In this document: one piece after another, positions 11,605-24,467 of the stretch
How the letters are laid out: each line of letters opens with the position of its first letter
Position numbering within the stretch: position 1 is the first letter of the stretch
DNA from: Galeopsis tetrahit
Lineage: Eukaryota > Streptophyta > Magnoliopsida > Lamiales > Lamiaceae
Direction: 5' to 3'
Assembly: GCA_963675135.1 (NCBI GenBank)
Contig: OY776129.1
Span: 74,989,348 to 75,053,347 of the forward strand
Length of the DNA stretch: 64,000 nucleotides
Notes under the pieces: model-generated
The model's database searches: none
Told to the model about the DNA's origin: nothing
The model's input: the letters and a program-made list of their open reading frames with translations, nothing else
Made by a program: the position numbers and the translations under genes

Positions 11605-14600
11605 ATGGAATTGTTTTCGATGCATCTAGTTGCTGTAATTCTTGCTCAGTTGATGATGATTCCTGTTCTAAATTCAGCTCAAAATCCAAGCAGGGGAAAC
11701 ACAACTGATTTAATGGCTTTGTTCGATTTCAAGAACCGAATAACCGATGATCCCCTCAAAATAATGGCTTCTTGGAATGAATCCTTGGATTATTGCACCT
11801 GGAAAGGAATTACATGTGACCCTCTTACCAGAAGAGTCACTGTTGTCAACCTGGAATCTCAAAAATTGGTGGGCTCATTGCCACCTTCAATAGGTAACCT
11901 TAGTTTCCTCACAATATTAAACCTTGGAGACAATGGTTTCCAGGGAGAAATACCTCAACAAATTGGGTTTCTATCCAGACTGAAACATATAATTTTTTCG
12001 CATAATACATTCACTGGATTGATCCCTTCTAATATTAGTCACTGCACAAACCTCACAATTCTTGCATCCACATATAACCAACTTTCAGGAAACATCCCCT
12101 GGCAGCTTTCTTATTTATCCCACTTGCAGTATCTTGGTTTAGGTGGTAACAATCTTACAGGCACATTTCCTGCTTGGATTGGAAACTTTTCGTCTCGATT
12201 TTACCGTGTGTCCCTTGCTCTCAACAATCTCCAGGGCAGTATTTCCCCTGAAGTAGGCCGCCTGTCAGGATTGGAAATCTTTCAAGTTTATGGAAACCAG
12301 TTCTCTGGTGAGTTGCCATCGTCTATTTACAATTTATCATCAATGAGTTACTTTTCAGTTACACAAAATCGACTCCATGGTGAAATCCCACTTGATATTG
12401 GTCTAAAATTCCCTCATCTTGAAATTTTTGCTGGAGGGGTTAATGACTTCACAGGGCGTATACCTGATTCGCTATCGAATGCTTCGCGCCTTAGAGTGCT
12501 CGATTTTGCTGAAAATCACCTTACAGGGACAGTGCCTTCTGGTCTTGGGAGGCTCCAATTTTTGTACAGGATCAACTTTGATGATAATTTTCTTGGAAGT
12601 GCAGAAGCAGGTGACGTGGATTTCCTTTCTTTCTTGACCAACTGTACTAATCTTGAAGTTCTGGGGCTGTCTGCTAATTCCTTTGGGGGGGAACTTCCTG
12701 GAGTGGTGGCTAATCTTTCGACGAAACTTGAGATTCTTACACTTGGTGGTAATCAAATGCATGGAAGTCTGCCTTTTGGTATTGGAAACTTGATAAATTT
12801 GACACTTGTAGGAATTGAAAGGAACTACTTCACAGGAATCATACCTGAGGACTTTGGAAAGCTTAGAAATCTTGGACAGCTGTATTTAACAGGCAATGAG
12901 CTCACTGGAAAGATTCCGTCTTGGTTTGGTAATTTGACCAAACTGAGTGTACTAAACCTGGACAGCAACAGGCTTCAAGGAAGCATACCATCAGAAATTG
13001 GAAATTGCTCAAGTTTACTTCAACTAAACTTTTCGAGCAATAACCTGACAGGGATGATACCCAGAGAAGTGATGAGTCTCTCTTCTCTTTCGATTTCCTT
13101 AAGCCTTGCACGAAACTCATTGTCTGGCGCGTTGCCAAGTGAAGTCAGCAAGCTGGTAAATCTCAAGGAATTTGATGTTTCTGATAACAAATTATCAGGT
13201 AAAATTCCAGCTAGTCTTGGTAGTTGCCTTAGTTTGGAGATTTTGCGCATGGGAGGTAATCGATTCAACGGACCAATCCCAGGTTTGGAAGCACTGAGGG
13301 GCTTAGAAGTGATTGATTTCTCAAATAACAACTTATCAGGGACACTACCACAGTTTCTTGAAAGGCTTCCCTTTGTCAAGAAACTTGATCTTTCGGACAA
13401 TGATTTGGAAGGGGAAGTGTCGAATCGAGGGATTTTCTCGAATGCTACTGTGGTATCTGTTCTTGGGAATAAACACCTCTGTGGAGGAGCTCCATTCTTG
13501 CATCTTCCACCCTGCTCAAAAACTATCAAGAAATCAGACAAAAATCACAACCTCAAACTGATAATTCCTGTTACTGCAGTAGTTTCTCTTGTCCTTGTAG
13601 GTTCTTTAGTCCTTTACATAGTAAGGAAGCCAAGAAAGCAACATGTCAATTCACCCTCCCCAAATGATTTATATTCACGGATCTCGTACCAAGAACTATA
13701 CAGATCAACCAACGGATTCTCTATCGAAAATTTGATTGGTTCAGGCAGTTTTGGATCAGTATACAGAGGAGTTCTTGGAGAGAATGGTTCACCAGTGGCA
13801 GTCAAAGTACTGAACCTTAAACAGAAAGGAGCTACGAAAAGTTTCATGGACGAATGCACGATTTTGAAGAGTGTGAGGCACAGAAACCTGTTAAAGATCA
13901 TCACTGTTTGTTCAAGTTCTGATCATCAAGGTAATGACTTCAAGTGCTTAGTTTCTGAGCTGATGCCCAATGGCAACCTAGACGAGTGGCTGCATCGAAG
14001 AAACTCGTTTCCACCAACGACTTTCAATCTCGTGGAAAGGCTGAGCATAGCCATAGACGTTGCTAATGCGATTGATTATCTACACAACCATTGTCACATA
14101 CCAATAATTCATTGTGATTTGAAGCCGAGTAACATACTCCTAGATGAAGATCTCACAGCCCATGTTGCTGATTTTGGATTATCCAAGTTCCTATTGCAGG
14201 CTCCAGACAGTAGTACCTTGGCACATCATTCTGTATCATCAGAACTAAAGGGCTCCATTGGTTACATCCCTTCAGGTATATTTTGATGATCTAGTGTTGT
14301 AAATTGATATTTTCATTAAATTATATATACATTCATGGTTTTATGTGGTGAAAACTTGATCTCAGAATATGGTGAAAGCTCTCAAATATCAACTCTTGGA
14401 GACGTCTATAGTTACGGAATAGTCGTGCTGGAACTATTTACGGGCAAGAGACCAACGGATGATATCTTCAACGGCGGTCTAAACATTCACAAATACGTCG
14501 CCATGGCCTTGGCCGAGCATGTTATGGAGGTTTTGGACCCATCTTTGATATTAGAGGAGAGACAAGAGAGAGAAGTTGATGAAACAGTAGCAGCCTACAG

Positions 14601-14751
14601 AAGTGATTTCCAGCAGATAAGGAGTAGTAAAATGGACCATTTGGTTTCAATTATGAAAATTGGAGTGTCATGTTCAATGTCACAGCCTAAGGATAGAATG
14701 CCTATCAGCGCTGCTGTGAATCAGTTGCAAGCAATTAAAGACCTAATTTAG
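11605..14751 (+). CDS. LRR receptor-like kinase, subfamily XII (EFR/FLS2/Xa21-like), non-RD
   Basis: Two exons, 11605-14275 and 14366-14751, join in frame through a 90-bp GT-AG intron and give about 1018 residues. The order is: signal peptide (about 1-25), an LRRNT_2-type N-terminal cap with DYCTWKGITCD (about residues 63-73), roughly 20 leucine-rich repeats (LxGxIPxxIGNLxxL), a short juxtamembrane Cys pair, one transmembrane helix (about 652-673, LIIPVTAVVSLVLVGSLVLY), and a Ser/Thr kinase. The glycine loop GSGSFGSVYRG starts near 712, the lysine is in VAVK (K734), the catalytic loop is HCDLKPSN (836-843) and DFG starts at 856. Cys precedes the catalytic Asp, so this is a non-RD kinase, as in most pattern-recognition receptors. 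The family detects microbial or damage ligands at the plasma membrane; the ligand cannot be told. The intron lies in the activation segment, between YIPS and EYGESS. No disruption is visible, so it looks intact. Confidence 0.93.
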
Positions 14752-15186
14752 TTATTTAACTGTACCTTGTCTATGTGTAGGCTAGCTGCTGTTTTTTTTT
14801 TCCCCACTGAATTTGAATAAATACACTATATTTAGTAGCCTCTTTCTTTTCTAGTTCTGTTTGGGGCTGTTTTTATGTAAACGAATGATAATATGTTTGT
14901 ATGAAAATGAATTTTTTATTTTACACAATTTGTCAATTCATGGGAAGAACAAAGGACAATAAACTGGAGTTGACTAAGACCAAAAGTAAACGGGAAAACT
15001 GCGTGCCAAATATGCTCAAGGACCCTATACGCCACAAATTAACTTTCAATTTCTTACCAGCTGTTATCGGATGTATCGATCATCTGACAAACCAAGAGAG
15101 TTGCTTATCATCAAACAACAACTCATTTTCTTAGCAGGCATATATATATATATTGTTTCAATCAAGAGAACAAACGTCTAAAAATT
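14752..15186. other. Short intergenic spacer between the kinase and CASP-like genes
   Basis: The stretch probably holds the 3' UTR of the kinase and the promoter and 5' UTR of the CASP-like gene. A (TA)n run at 15141-15153 sits close to the start codon. The frame at 14901-15134 has no recognisable domain. Confidence 0.5.
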
Positions 15187-16097
15187 ATGTCGAATCCCGA
15201 AGTTCCCAACACAGAGAAGGTGGCCGAATCACCGCCACCGCCACCCACCCCAGCAACCGTAGACTTGGAAAACGGGGCGGTGAGTGGTGGTGGAGTTTCG
15301 GAAATAGTACAGAGGTGGAAGACAGAAGGCCTTATCAAGAAATGCTTACTGGCTTCGCGTGGCTTAGGCTTCGTTTTATCTTTCTTGGCCTTCATTATCA
15401 TGGCTAGTAACAAACATGGTGATGGGGAAGACTTTGATGATTATGATGAATATAGGTAGACAATTACTTCTTATTTTTCTTTTACATAGTTAATGCAGTT
15501 TATCTAATGTTGATCTTTTTTTCAATGATTTGTAGGTATTTTCTGGCAATAGCAATTCTGTCAACATTGTATACAGGCTTGCAATCTTTGAGGCAAATTC
15601 ATCAACTTTTTACTGGGAGAGAGGTGTTTTCTGGAAGGGCTTGGGCCATTGTTGATTTCTGCGGTGATCAGGTTTGTTTTTCTAACAATTTTCTTCAACG
15701 AAATTCAATACTTGTATAGTTGTATGCACCATTTGCACGGTGTAGTTGGTTTCATCACATGAACTTATGCTTTCAACAGTTTTTTCTATGATACACGAAA
15801 TACAACTTGGTTGAATATTTTTAGTCAAAATTGCACAATTGCACCGTGCAACTATTTCTACACAACCTTTGTCCTAATGATTTTAATTTTTTTTTCAAGA
15901 TTATGGCGTACTTGTTGCTATCAGCAGCCGCATCTGCAGTGCCACTGACAAACGAGATAAGAGAATTGGAAGAAGATGATGACATGTTTACAGATGCCTT
16001 AGCAGCAGCACTCAGCATGGGATTCTTGGCTTTCTTCGTGTTGGCCTTTTCGTCTGTCGTTTCTGGATACAAACTCTGTAAACAATCCTACATCTAA
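15187..16097 (+). CDS. CASPL4B-like: CASP-like membrane protein, 4B type
   Basis: Three exons (15187-15455, 15536-15671, 15900-16097) give a 200-residue protein. The N-terminal part is cytoplasmic and Pro-rich (ESPPPPPTPATVDLENG), followed by QRWKTEGLIKK and four predicted transmembrane helices: RGLGFVLSFLAFIIMAS, YFLAIAILSTLYTGLQ, IMAYLLLSAAASAVPL and ALSMGFLAFFVLAFSSVVSG. The motifs MASNKHGDGEDFDDYDEYRY, VDFCGDQ and SGYKL are characteristic of the CASPL4B group (UPF0497/DUF588). CASP proteins organise membrane domains, classically at the Casparian strip; the exact role of 4B members is poorly known. The length fits the family (about 190-200 residues). The start chosen is the first ATG in the open frame. 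Confidence 0.9.
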
Positions 16098-16369
16098 CCA
16101 GCTACTGCATTCTTCATTGTTATCACATCATTCTTGTTTCTATTTTTTGTTGTTTCAAACAGATATCAATCAAATAAAGAAGCAGAACAACAAAGTAGTT
16201 GTAATGTAAACAATTCAGTTTATTGAAATTTATATGGGAGTACAAGAAAATATCACTAACATTTTGGTTTTATACTTCAAAATAATGAAAAAGAATCCCT
16301 CTCCTAACTAACCCTTTCTTTAAAAAGGTGTAATATACAACACACAAAATTGCTATCTGAATCTTCAGT

Positions 16370-17944
16370 TCAGAAGTCAAAAAATGAGTTGTCTGTAGGT
16401 TCTTCTTTGGCTAAAGCCAGAGAATTGTCTGAGTTTCCAAAACCAGAAAACACGAAACCATTAGCGTTGTTCTGCAGCATCTGAGGGGCATACAGTGCTT
16501 GGTTCAGCCTAGTCGGGGGATTGGAATAGCTACTCACAGCAGACGGCCTTATAGCTGCTGCTGCTGCTGCATTGGTAGCCTGTGGTCTGCTCATTGCATG
16601 ACTGCCTCGTGCAGCAGGGACGTCGTGGTTGTGTTTTCCTTCGTACGTCGTGATCACTGATCTCATGTCAGTGTGTGCTCGTTCAACATGCTTCCTAACA
16701 GGACACCCATTGAAAGTACACTTGTAATAACTCCTAGGATTTGGATTCCCCTTCACTACTTTCTGTCCATACTTTCTCCATCTATAACCATCATCAAGTA
16801 TGTCGATTTCACTCCTCGTTTGCACCACGATTCTAGGCTCTCGAATCGTCCTACTCCCCGAAGCTGATATGCCTTCATTCTCATCCTCCCCTTTCCTGAA
16901 AAACCACACCAACATAGTAACAGTCATTCTACTAATAGTCATATATAGAAGAATTAAATGATCAGCTTACCATCTTTTGAGTTCGGGCTCATTGTCGTCG
17001 TCGTCTCTGGAGGAGGCACGCTGAATACCGTCCTCGCCAAAAGACGCGGACGAATGTTCAGCATTTTCAATAAAGGAGGAGTTGGTTTGGTTGTAGTAGG
17101 ATGCATTGGAGGATCTTTTAGTGGATGGGGGCTTAGCGTGATTGTGACTCCCTTTATAGACGATTTCAGTGACATGTCCATCCAAGTTAATTTCGACCTT
17201 CTTTTTAGTGGAGCAGTTTGGGAAAGTGCACTTGTAGTAACTACGAGGATTCTCACTGCCTTTGGCTTGTTTCTGTCCGTATTTCCTCCAGTTGTAGCCA
17301 TCATCTGATTTCTTCTGATCTCTAACATATTGTGATGTTTGAACACCTTTTGCTTGAGTTGTGGAATCCTCTTCTTGTTTCCTTTTCAATGAATCCTGCT
17401 GATAAATTCACAAATCAATCCAATTAGACTAAAAAATACAGTCTTGAACTCTAGATTGTTTATTTAAGGATGAAAGAAGCGTTAATAGTACCGTTGAATT
17501 GATTCCCTCAGATGAAGAAAACATGGAGGATGAGGAATTTGAAGGCCTTGTTTGGTTGGATTGAAATGAGAAATCTGAAAAGTTTCCTGTGGTCGGAGAT
17601 GGAAGAAGCTACACAAACACACCGTATGTAAGTTACAAAACAAAAAGTGAAAATATGAATTTAACAAAGTTTAAGAAACTTACATTAGATAAGGCAAAAA
17701 GGACTGGAGAATCAAGAAGAGCAGAAGGAGTGATATTGGGAGGGAGTGAGAGATAGGAAGAAGGAGAGAGAGGTGGAAATGATTTGTATTTAGGGATTTC
17801 AAACTCTGTGTGCTGCTCATAATCCCAATTGTTTTCTTCTTCATAATTGGTAGCAAGAAGATCCGTGAAAGAATTCATGTATTGGTTGGAGAAATTAGAG
17901 TGGTAATGAATCGGAGTGTTCAAGCTACCACCTGAAGATGCCAT
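16370..17944 (-). CDS. WRKY33-like: WRKY transcription factor, group I (WRKY25/26/33 type)
   Basis: Four exons (17684-17944, 17492-17608, 16971-17398, 16370-16895) give about 443 residues. An N-terminal SP cluster (FPPLSPSSYLSLPPNITPSA, then DSPVLF) is the MAPK target region of WRKY33-type proteins. There are two WRKY domains with WRKYGQK, near residues 163 and 308. The first has C-x4-C (CTFPNCSTKKK) and HNH, and the second CTFNGCPVRKHVERA and HNH. The KRWKGEDENEG linker between the domains and the acidic end KEEPTDNSFFDF are also seen in this subgroup. Such proteins bind W-boxes (TTGACC/T) and act in defence against necrotrophs and in stress responses downstream of MAP kinases. Exon 3 has a CAGCAG tandem acceptor, so one Gln (residue 127) may be optional. 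W-boxes sit in its own promoter (separate entry). Choice among WRKY25, 26 and 33 is not certain. Confidence 0.93.
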
Positions 17945-18076
17945 TTCTCTATTTTTATGGATCCTGATGAGAAATTTAAAACATAAAAGAGAGAGAGTTT
18001 AGGAAGCTATGGAAATGTGGAAATATATAGTTAACATTTTGGGAGAGAGGTGCTTCTCAGAAGGCAACAAGAGCCT

Positions 18077-18123
18077 TTGACTGTGGAATTCGGATGTGTG
18101 GTCAAAAGCGTGTGAGTTTGACC
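18077..18123 (-). promoter_or_regulatory. Cluster of three W-boxes upstream of the WRKY gene
   Basis: TTGACT at 18077-18082, TTGACC on the opposite strand at 18100-18105, and TTGACC at 18118-18123 lie 133-180 bp upstream of the WRKY start codon. W-boxes are the binding sites of WRKY proteins, and WRKY33-type genes are known to be autoregulated. A TGACGTGG element (about 18144) follows. Binding has not been shown here; this rests on motif matches. Confidence 0.6.
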
Positions 18124-18179
18124 CATTCTTCGCAGCTGACTCTGACGTGGCACTCATCACATCACTCCACGTAAGCCTA

Positions 18180-20032
18180 AGGATAAATTAATAATTTCTA
18201 TTTTAGTTTTTAATAGATTAAATTAGTTTGATTTATAGGATGATAGATCGATAGTTAGAGTAACTAGTGTAAAATTGTTGGATCTAATTCACTCTTGCCG
18301 GCACTTACTCTGCCGAACAATCGCTCTAGTTTGTGGTGTATGCAGTTACACATGCTAACAACTTTCCCATTTTATTTGCTTTAACAATTAATATTCCCAT
18401 TTCTTTTCTAAAATATTGGCTACAAAATACTGGAATTCTGCTGCTGCATTGCACTTATTATCATGTTTTGTCGCTCTATCGTATTTTTTAATTAAATTTA
18501 ATAATTTCAAAATACATAATTATAAAGTTATAAATTTATTCTCACATAATTAATAAAAAAATTAATTGATAATATATACTCAAATATTTATTTTAATTCT
18601 CATATCCCAAAATTATATTTTCGAGTTTTAAAAAATAATAATCTAATTTTAAATTATTATATGTATTTAATTTTAGGGAATAATATTGTGTCCACAGTTT
18701 ACCTGGCATTGCCATATGCCCATATCAATTTTTTTTTAATATTTAATTTAATTTTATGTTTTTCAAATATTAGAGGCATATCTGAATATAAATAGGAATA
18801 CAATATTTCTCTTTAACTATAATTTTTCAAGAATACTCCATGACCGTCATCAATGGAAGAAGATGTAATTCAAAATTTTAGAAGAATTTATTTGCTTATA
18901 CGATGAAGCCCGAAGAAATGGAGAATTTTAGAAGAATTTATTTTAGTTCGATACATTATCGTTCAGAGCGCAAAATGAAGGATGAATCGCCCAGCTTCCA
19001 TGGAGAAAATATTATTGGACTTATTGTATTTCTATTTACATTAAAATATGATTAACAACTATATCATTCCCGTTTAATTTTAATAATAATACCAGTATTA
19101 TTTTTAATTTCAATGGAGGGTAAGATAGTAAATAATAAAATAAAGTTTAAAAAAATATTTAAAAATAGACTACAAGTATCAAGTTAGGGTGACACGATAT
19201 GCAATTCGACATTCACACTGTTGATAGTCTAGACGCACCGAAACTATCCTAAGAAAAACCCAACAAACAAATGATGTATTAACAATTTTTTTAATTAGTC
19301 ATCTCCACTTTGGAGATGTGAGAAAAATAATTTTTTATGGTAAATTAAGATTAGGGAATGTGTAAAAAAATTGTTCAATTAATTAACAACAAACTTGTGT
19401 ATTATTAATTTATTATACACGCTCCTTAAATTCAACAACAACAAAAAAAAAGTTAAAATATTATTTATACAAATGGTTGCCTCCTGTCCCACACCAAGAG
19501 TTTGTATATGAGAATGTAATGGTCAAATCTCATAGTTTCTGTTTTTAAACCAACACTTTTCACTTAATTAGTGTAGAATAATTCAGAGTATCTCTAATTA
19601 GAAAATGCAATTTATTACGTATCAACATAGCTGAAGAACCAGTTTCATTTTGTTAAAGCTTTCGCAATTTTCATCTCACAGATAAAGATATTGAGGTCCA
19701 GATGTTTGTTTCTGGTAAAGTTATACCTTACAAGATCTCAAGCAAATATGGAGTATTTTTTACTATTAATTTATACTTTCAGCAGAAAATTTTGCTCATA
19801 ACACACAGCAGAAAATTTCAATACAAAATGCCTCTCAGTACAGTATGAATCTTGGTAACTCGATAAACAGGGCAGCAAAGCAAGAATCCGAGTTCTGAGT
19901 CTCCGACTCTCGAGCCATTCATGCACATCTTTGCCTCAGGAGCCAAGATTCGGTGATGATAATCGCCAAATTTCATGAGCCTAAATTTTGAGATGATGAT
20001 CGTCTTCTCTCTATTTCTCTAGCCGGATCACA
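18180..20032. other. AT-rich intergenic region, no supported gene
   Basis: I see no coding frame with a recognisable domain and no clear transposon ends. The last 200 bases lie just 3' of the F-box gene and probably hold its 3' UTR. Confidence 0.55.
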
Positions 20033-20498
20033 TCATTCTGTGTCTTCCAACTGTAGTTTCCAACACTTTGGGTCTAACTCAGCCTATACATGAAGAAGAA
20101 GCATTATCTTAAGAGGGGTAAATTAATCCATTATTTTCAAATAAAACAAGCTAGAATATTATTCTAATTTTCTTGATGTGAGGTTGAAAGGGAATTGACT
20201 GAGAAAATAGCATACCCGAAAAGGTTTGTCTCTCCACTGGAAAATGCACCCACGAGTCTCTAAATGTTCAAAAAGACGACGAGGCAGTAAGGCCTTAAAC
20301 GACGACTGAAGCTTCAGTTTAGTCAGTCCACCACATGCTAACAGTGCAGCCGCCAATCCACTCGCACTCAAACCCTCCTGGTGGAGAAGTGTCATGCTCT
20401 GTAGACAGCTGATACTCGCTAGTGATAAGAGTCCCACATCCGTCACAGAGGTATACGACAAATTTATCTGCATTTTGATTCATCAGAAAGTGATAACT

Positions 20499-20557
<59 letters not shown>

Positions 20558-23445
20558 AGCATACCTGTTTGAGGTTTTGAGAGAAGTGGGCAAGAGGAAT
20601 CATCCCTCCATCATCAATATTGGGACACTTTTTTATGTCTAACTTAGCAAGTTGCTTGCATCCCACAGCTATAGCTGCTAGACCTAAGGAAGTAATGAGA
20701 GGGCATCCTCGACTTTCTAGTGTGTTCAGCTTACTACATTTTGACAATGCCACCAAGGAACTATCAGAAATGAGCGTGCAATAGGCTATGTTAATCATTT
20801 CGATGCCAGGGCAACCACAAGCAATCGCCAAAATACTTGAATCAGTAATTCCCGCTGATCTGAAACAAAAGACAAAACTTATTTCAGTTTTATACTACTT
20901 TTAAGGAGGTTTGAAAGTAACAAAAGCTTTGAAACACTTATAAAAATGCAAATTATTACCTGTATAAGTCTATCTCCTTGAGCTTTGAACAGAAAAAGCC
21001 AATTTGAGCAAGACCCTTGTCGGTTATGTTCAGACAAATTCCCAACTTTAGGCTCAAAAGCTGTGAGCACCTTGAGATGGACTTCAGGCCTACACGCATG
21101 TATATTGAATCAAAACCACATGATTATTTCATGATTAAATATTAACTTAAACCAAGTTAAATAACTACCTTCATCATCTATTTCATTATCTGTGAGATCA
21201 AGCTCCTCAAGAAACGAGCATCGCTGCCCTATCAAAACAAAAGCTTCAGCAGCTATCAAGGTGCAGGACTCCATCTTGAGGGAAACGAGGGAGGTGCATG
21301 AATTTGTTATGTGAGCAAGGGATATATGGGTAATTTTACGACAGCAGGTGATGTCTAGCCTTTTCAAGTCTTTATGTTTAGTAACAAGGGAGGAGAGTCC
21401 ATCATCAGTCACTCCCACACATTTACTTAAGCTAAGTTCCCTCAGGGACACACAGAAGTTTCCAATGGTGTTCAGACCAGAACAGGTGACCTGGCAGCCA
21501 TCTAGTTTTAAAGACTGTAATAATGGAAACTTTCGCAAACTATCAGCAAGAGCAAGATCCACCTGAAAAATTGATAGATAATGAGATAAAGTGGAAAATA
21601 AAGCAGTCAGAAAAGATGAAAAGAGACTCACTTGAGAACCATATGATAAGTTAAGTTGCTTCAGACATTTAGCATCATCGATTAGAGAAGACAAGCCCAC
21701 GTTGCTTACATTCTGACAGCTTGACATATCAAGTGTCTGTTAAAATGAAGAGTCGTTAGATGATGGTAGCATAATCGTGTTTAGAGGTTAAGCAATATAT
21801 GCAAGTCAGTTCTCTATTAAACATCTGATTTCTATGTCTGAATCTCACGTTTTCTCTGAACTGAGAAATTAAATATCAACTAGTCACAAATTAGTACCTC
21901 CAATGATTTGCATCCAAATTTTAGATCCGATAGGCTGTCATCATCAATTCCAAAACACCCTTCCAAAGCCAATTCTTTGAGGTGTTGCATCTCCAAGATT
22001 CGCGGTAAGCATTTATTGGTTATCTGGATGAAAGAAAACGACAAAATATTATTGGAACATGCTAAGTCAAAGAGTATTTATTTTTAAATGAGCATCTCAA
22101 CAATCAATTTCCTTTACCATAAAAAATAATGACGCCAAGTTCTACGCGTTGGGCCCACATTAAGCCGTTTCAGATCTTGATATAGTACGTAAGCAAGAAA
22201 CTAATTTTTTCAAATTTTCTTGTTAATATTATATGCATATCGCTTGTTTGCATCTGAAATGTCAGCAACATATGTTTGCCACATATAGGACATGCATCGA
22301 TGTCCAACTACTCTAATTATCCAATTTAAGCAGCCATGCTCTACTGAATTGAACAGCAGAATTAAGAACTTGAGAATCCAAGTGGAGTATGCACATAAGA
22401 ATAAAGAGGCTTATACAGCACTAACCTAGTAACTGCTACAACTATCACTTGTAATTAAGACCCATCATCAATCTTTAAAGGCATAACCTGTAACTTTTAG
22501 CCTTTTATGTTCGTATTATGGAGAAATGATCAAAGATATGATCTTAAGCCAATAAGCCTATCAACCATTCTTGTCTTTAGCAAACAGAAAGCATAGCAAC
22601 AAAGCTAAATCTCTGGTAATCACAAGACATGTTCAAATTAAATCCTGCAAAGACAACTACTATTAACAGAACTTGGCCACAGATTCTGTCAAAAGATCAT
22701 ATAAACAAATCAAATACAAAAGGCCTCAAACTAGTGAATAAATGATGAAATTCCACAATTACAGAACACAACCCTAATTTATTAGGGATAAGAATATTAC
22801 CGGCAAGTAAGAGAGATCCAGACTTCGCATATCCTTGCACTTGACAGCGATTAATCCCACCCCCAAATCACCAACACCCAAACACCATTTCAAGCTAAGA
22901 AACTTCAATTTCCGACATCCCACAGCAATACAACCTATCCCAATATCTGTAACAGATTTACACCTCACTAACCACAATCTTTCCAGGTTCTTGGCATCGG
23001 CTATTGAAGCCGCTGCCATATCCTTAAGCTCAGTGGCATTTGACAGATTAATCTCAACCAAATTCGCACAATTCAAGACCAAATTCGATAACCCCACGTG
23101 AGAAAAAAACCTGGATTTAGAAAGATTGATTGACCTCAACATTTCCTTACACCGAAGAGATATTACGCCGAGTGAAGCATCGGCGATTCTTGGACACAAG
23201 GAAAGATCAAGATCTGAAACGTATGGGTATCGCTTCAAAACTTTAGTTAAGTGTTCTGAGCGAATGGGTTTCAAGGTTTTCCTGTGACGAGTCTCAATGG
23301 CATAGAATGACTTGCAAACAAGAGAAAACGATTTTTGGTCAAGTGGGTTTTCATCGAGGAAATCGAGAATTATGAAAGAAATCTCTTCGGAGAGAAGATC
23401 AAAGGGGCTAAAGCTCGATTCGGGGAATACTTTCTGCTTCTTCAT
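20033..23445 (-). CDS. FBL3-like: F-box/LRR-repeat protein 3-like (FBL3), SCF substrate receptor
   Basis: Eight exons (22801-23445, 21898-22023, 21632-21736, 21169-21562, 20960-21089, 20565-20859, 20216-20467, 20033-20083) join in frame to 665 residues, the length I recall for the Arabidopsis FBL3 protein (At5g01720). The F-box is at about residues 14-55 (FDLLSEEISFIILDFLDE...QKSFSLVCKSFYAIE). After it come about 18 cysteine-containing leucine-rich repeats (for example LKFLSLKWCLGVGDLGVGLI and LKRLDITCCRKITHISLAHI). The C-terminal end AELDPKCWKLQLEDTE matches the plant family. The protein is expected to bind SKP1 through the F-box and to pick a target for ubiquitination through its LRRs; the target is unknown. 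All introns seen are GT-AG. A long (GA)n tract lies in the intron after exon 6. Confidence 0.93.
20501..20553. repeat. (GA)n microsatellite in an FBL3-like intron
   Basis: About 26 uninterrupted GA units lie between exons 6 and 7 of the F-box gene. Such a long perfect tract is likely to vary in length among individuals. Confidence 0.9.
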
Positions 23446-24467
23446 TGCTTTGAAGACTGATTTTTTCTGAGTATTAAGGCTAAGAGATTGGATCTATATA
23501 GCTCAAACTTTGGTGGGTTTTAGCTTTTAAATCTGCTTTCTCATGAAGATTGTGAAAATGGAAATTGTTTGGATGTATTATATTGGTAGGGCATCTTGAT
23601 GGATAACAAATGCAGAATATAGAAGTAACCGTAAACAGGAAAAATCTGGCCCGGATAAAGACTGGCTGAGGAATCACAAGAGAAAGTATTGAGTGGGGAA
23701 GAAGAAGAAGAATATGTGAATTACGAGATTGCCCTTTTGGGGCAATTTTTAAAGAGACCATTGATTGTCACGAGTTCATAAAAAAAAATCAAATTGTTTA
23801 TTAGGCTAGTTTGTAAGTTTTATCCAGTAGAAACAAAAATTTTGTAACAAGAAATTTTGTAGTAGCTAAAGTTGGCCTTGCATGTTATTGTTTTTTTTAG
23901 ACAAATAATAGTAAACAAATGTGTTAGCTGTGTATTTTTATTCAAATAATGAGATGGAGGAAATTATCATGATCAAAATATGACATTATTGGAATGGAGA
24001 ATCTTAAAATTTAATTTTATATTAATTGTGAGTTGTAATATTATTAATTAAATTTGAAGAAAAAATAGGAAAATAGAATTTTCATGGAGGGTATTATGGT
24101 AATTGGAGGGGGGTGACAGTGCAGTACGGGAAAGGACAAGGGCAATTTGGGAAGGAGAAAGTGACAAGTAAGTCCAAGGCAAGTGTCATTTGGGGGAGAA
24201 ATATATGAGGAAGGACATATCCGGTGTGCGGAAAGGTACGATGCAATACGAAATATATTTAAATTAAATAATTAGTAAATTGGAATTGTTGATAGGCTGC
24301 TTTTAAAAAGTGAAAAGGAATATATTATTATTATATTATTATATTTTTGCAAATTGCAATAAAGGCCGTACTTATGTGGGAATATTACCTTACCCTGATA
24401 AGAACGGAACACCCCCTCACCACTATTCCTACTTTTTCTGGGGGAGTCCCTGCCACTTTTTTATTTA
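23446..24467. other. Intergenic region upstream of the F-box gene
   Basis: The promoter and 5' UTR of the minus-strand F-box gene must lie here. I see no other gene. Direct blocks of GGGAAGGAG/GGACAAGGG-like purine-rich sequence occur near 24100-24230. Confidence 0.5.
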
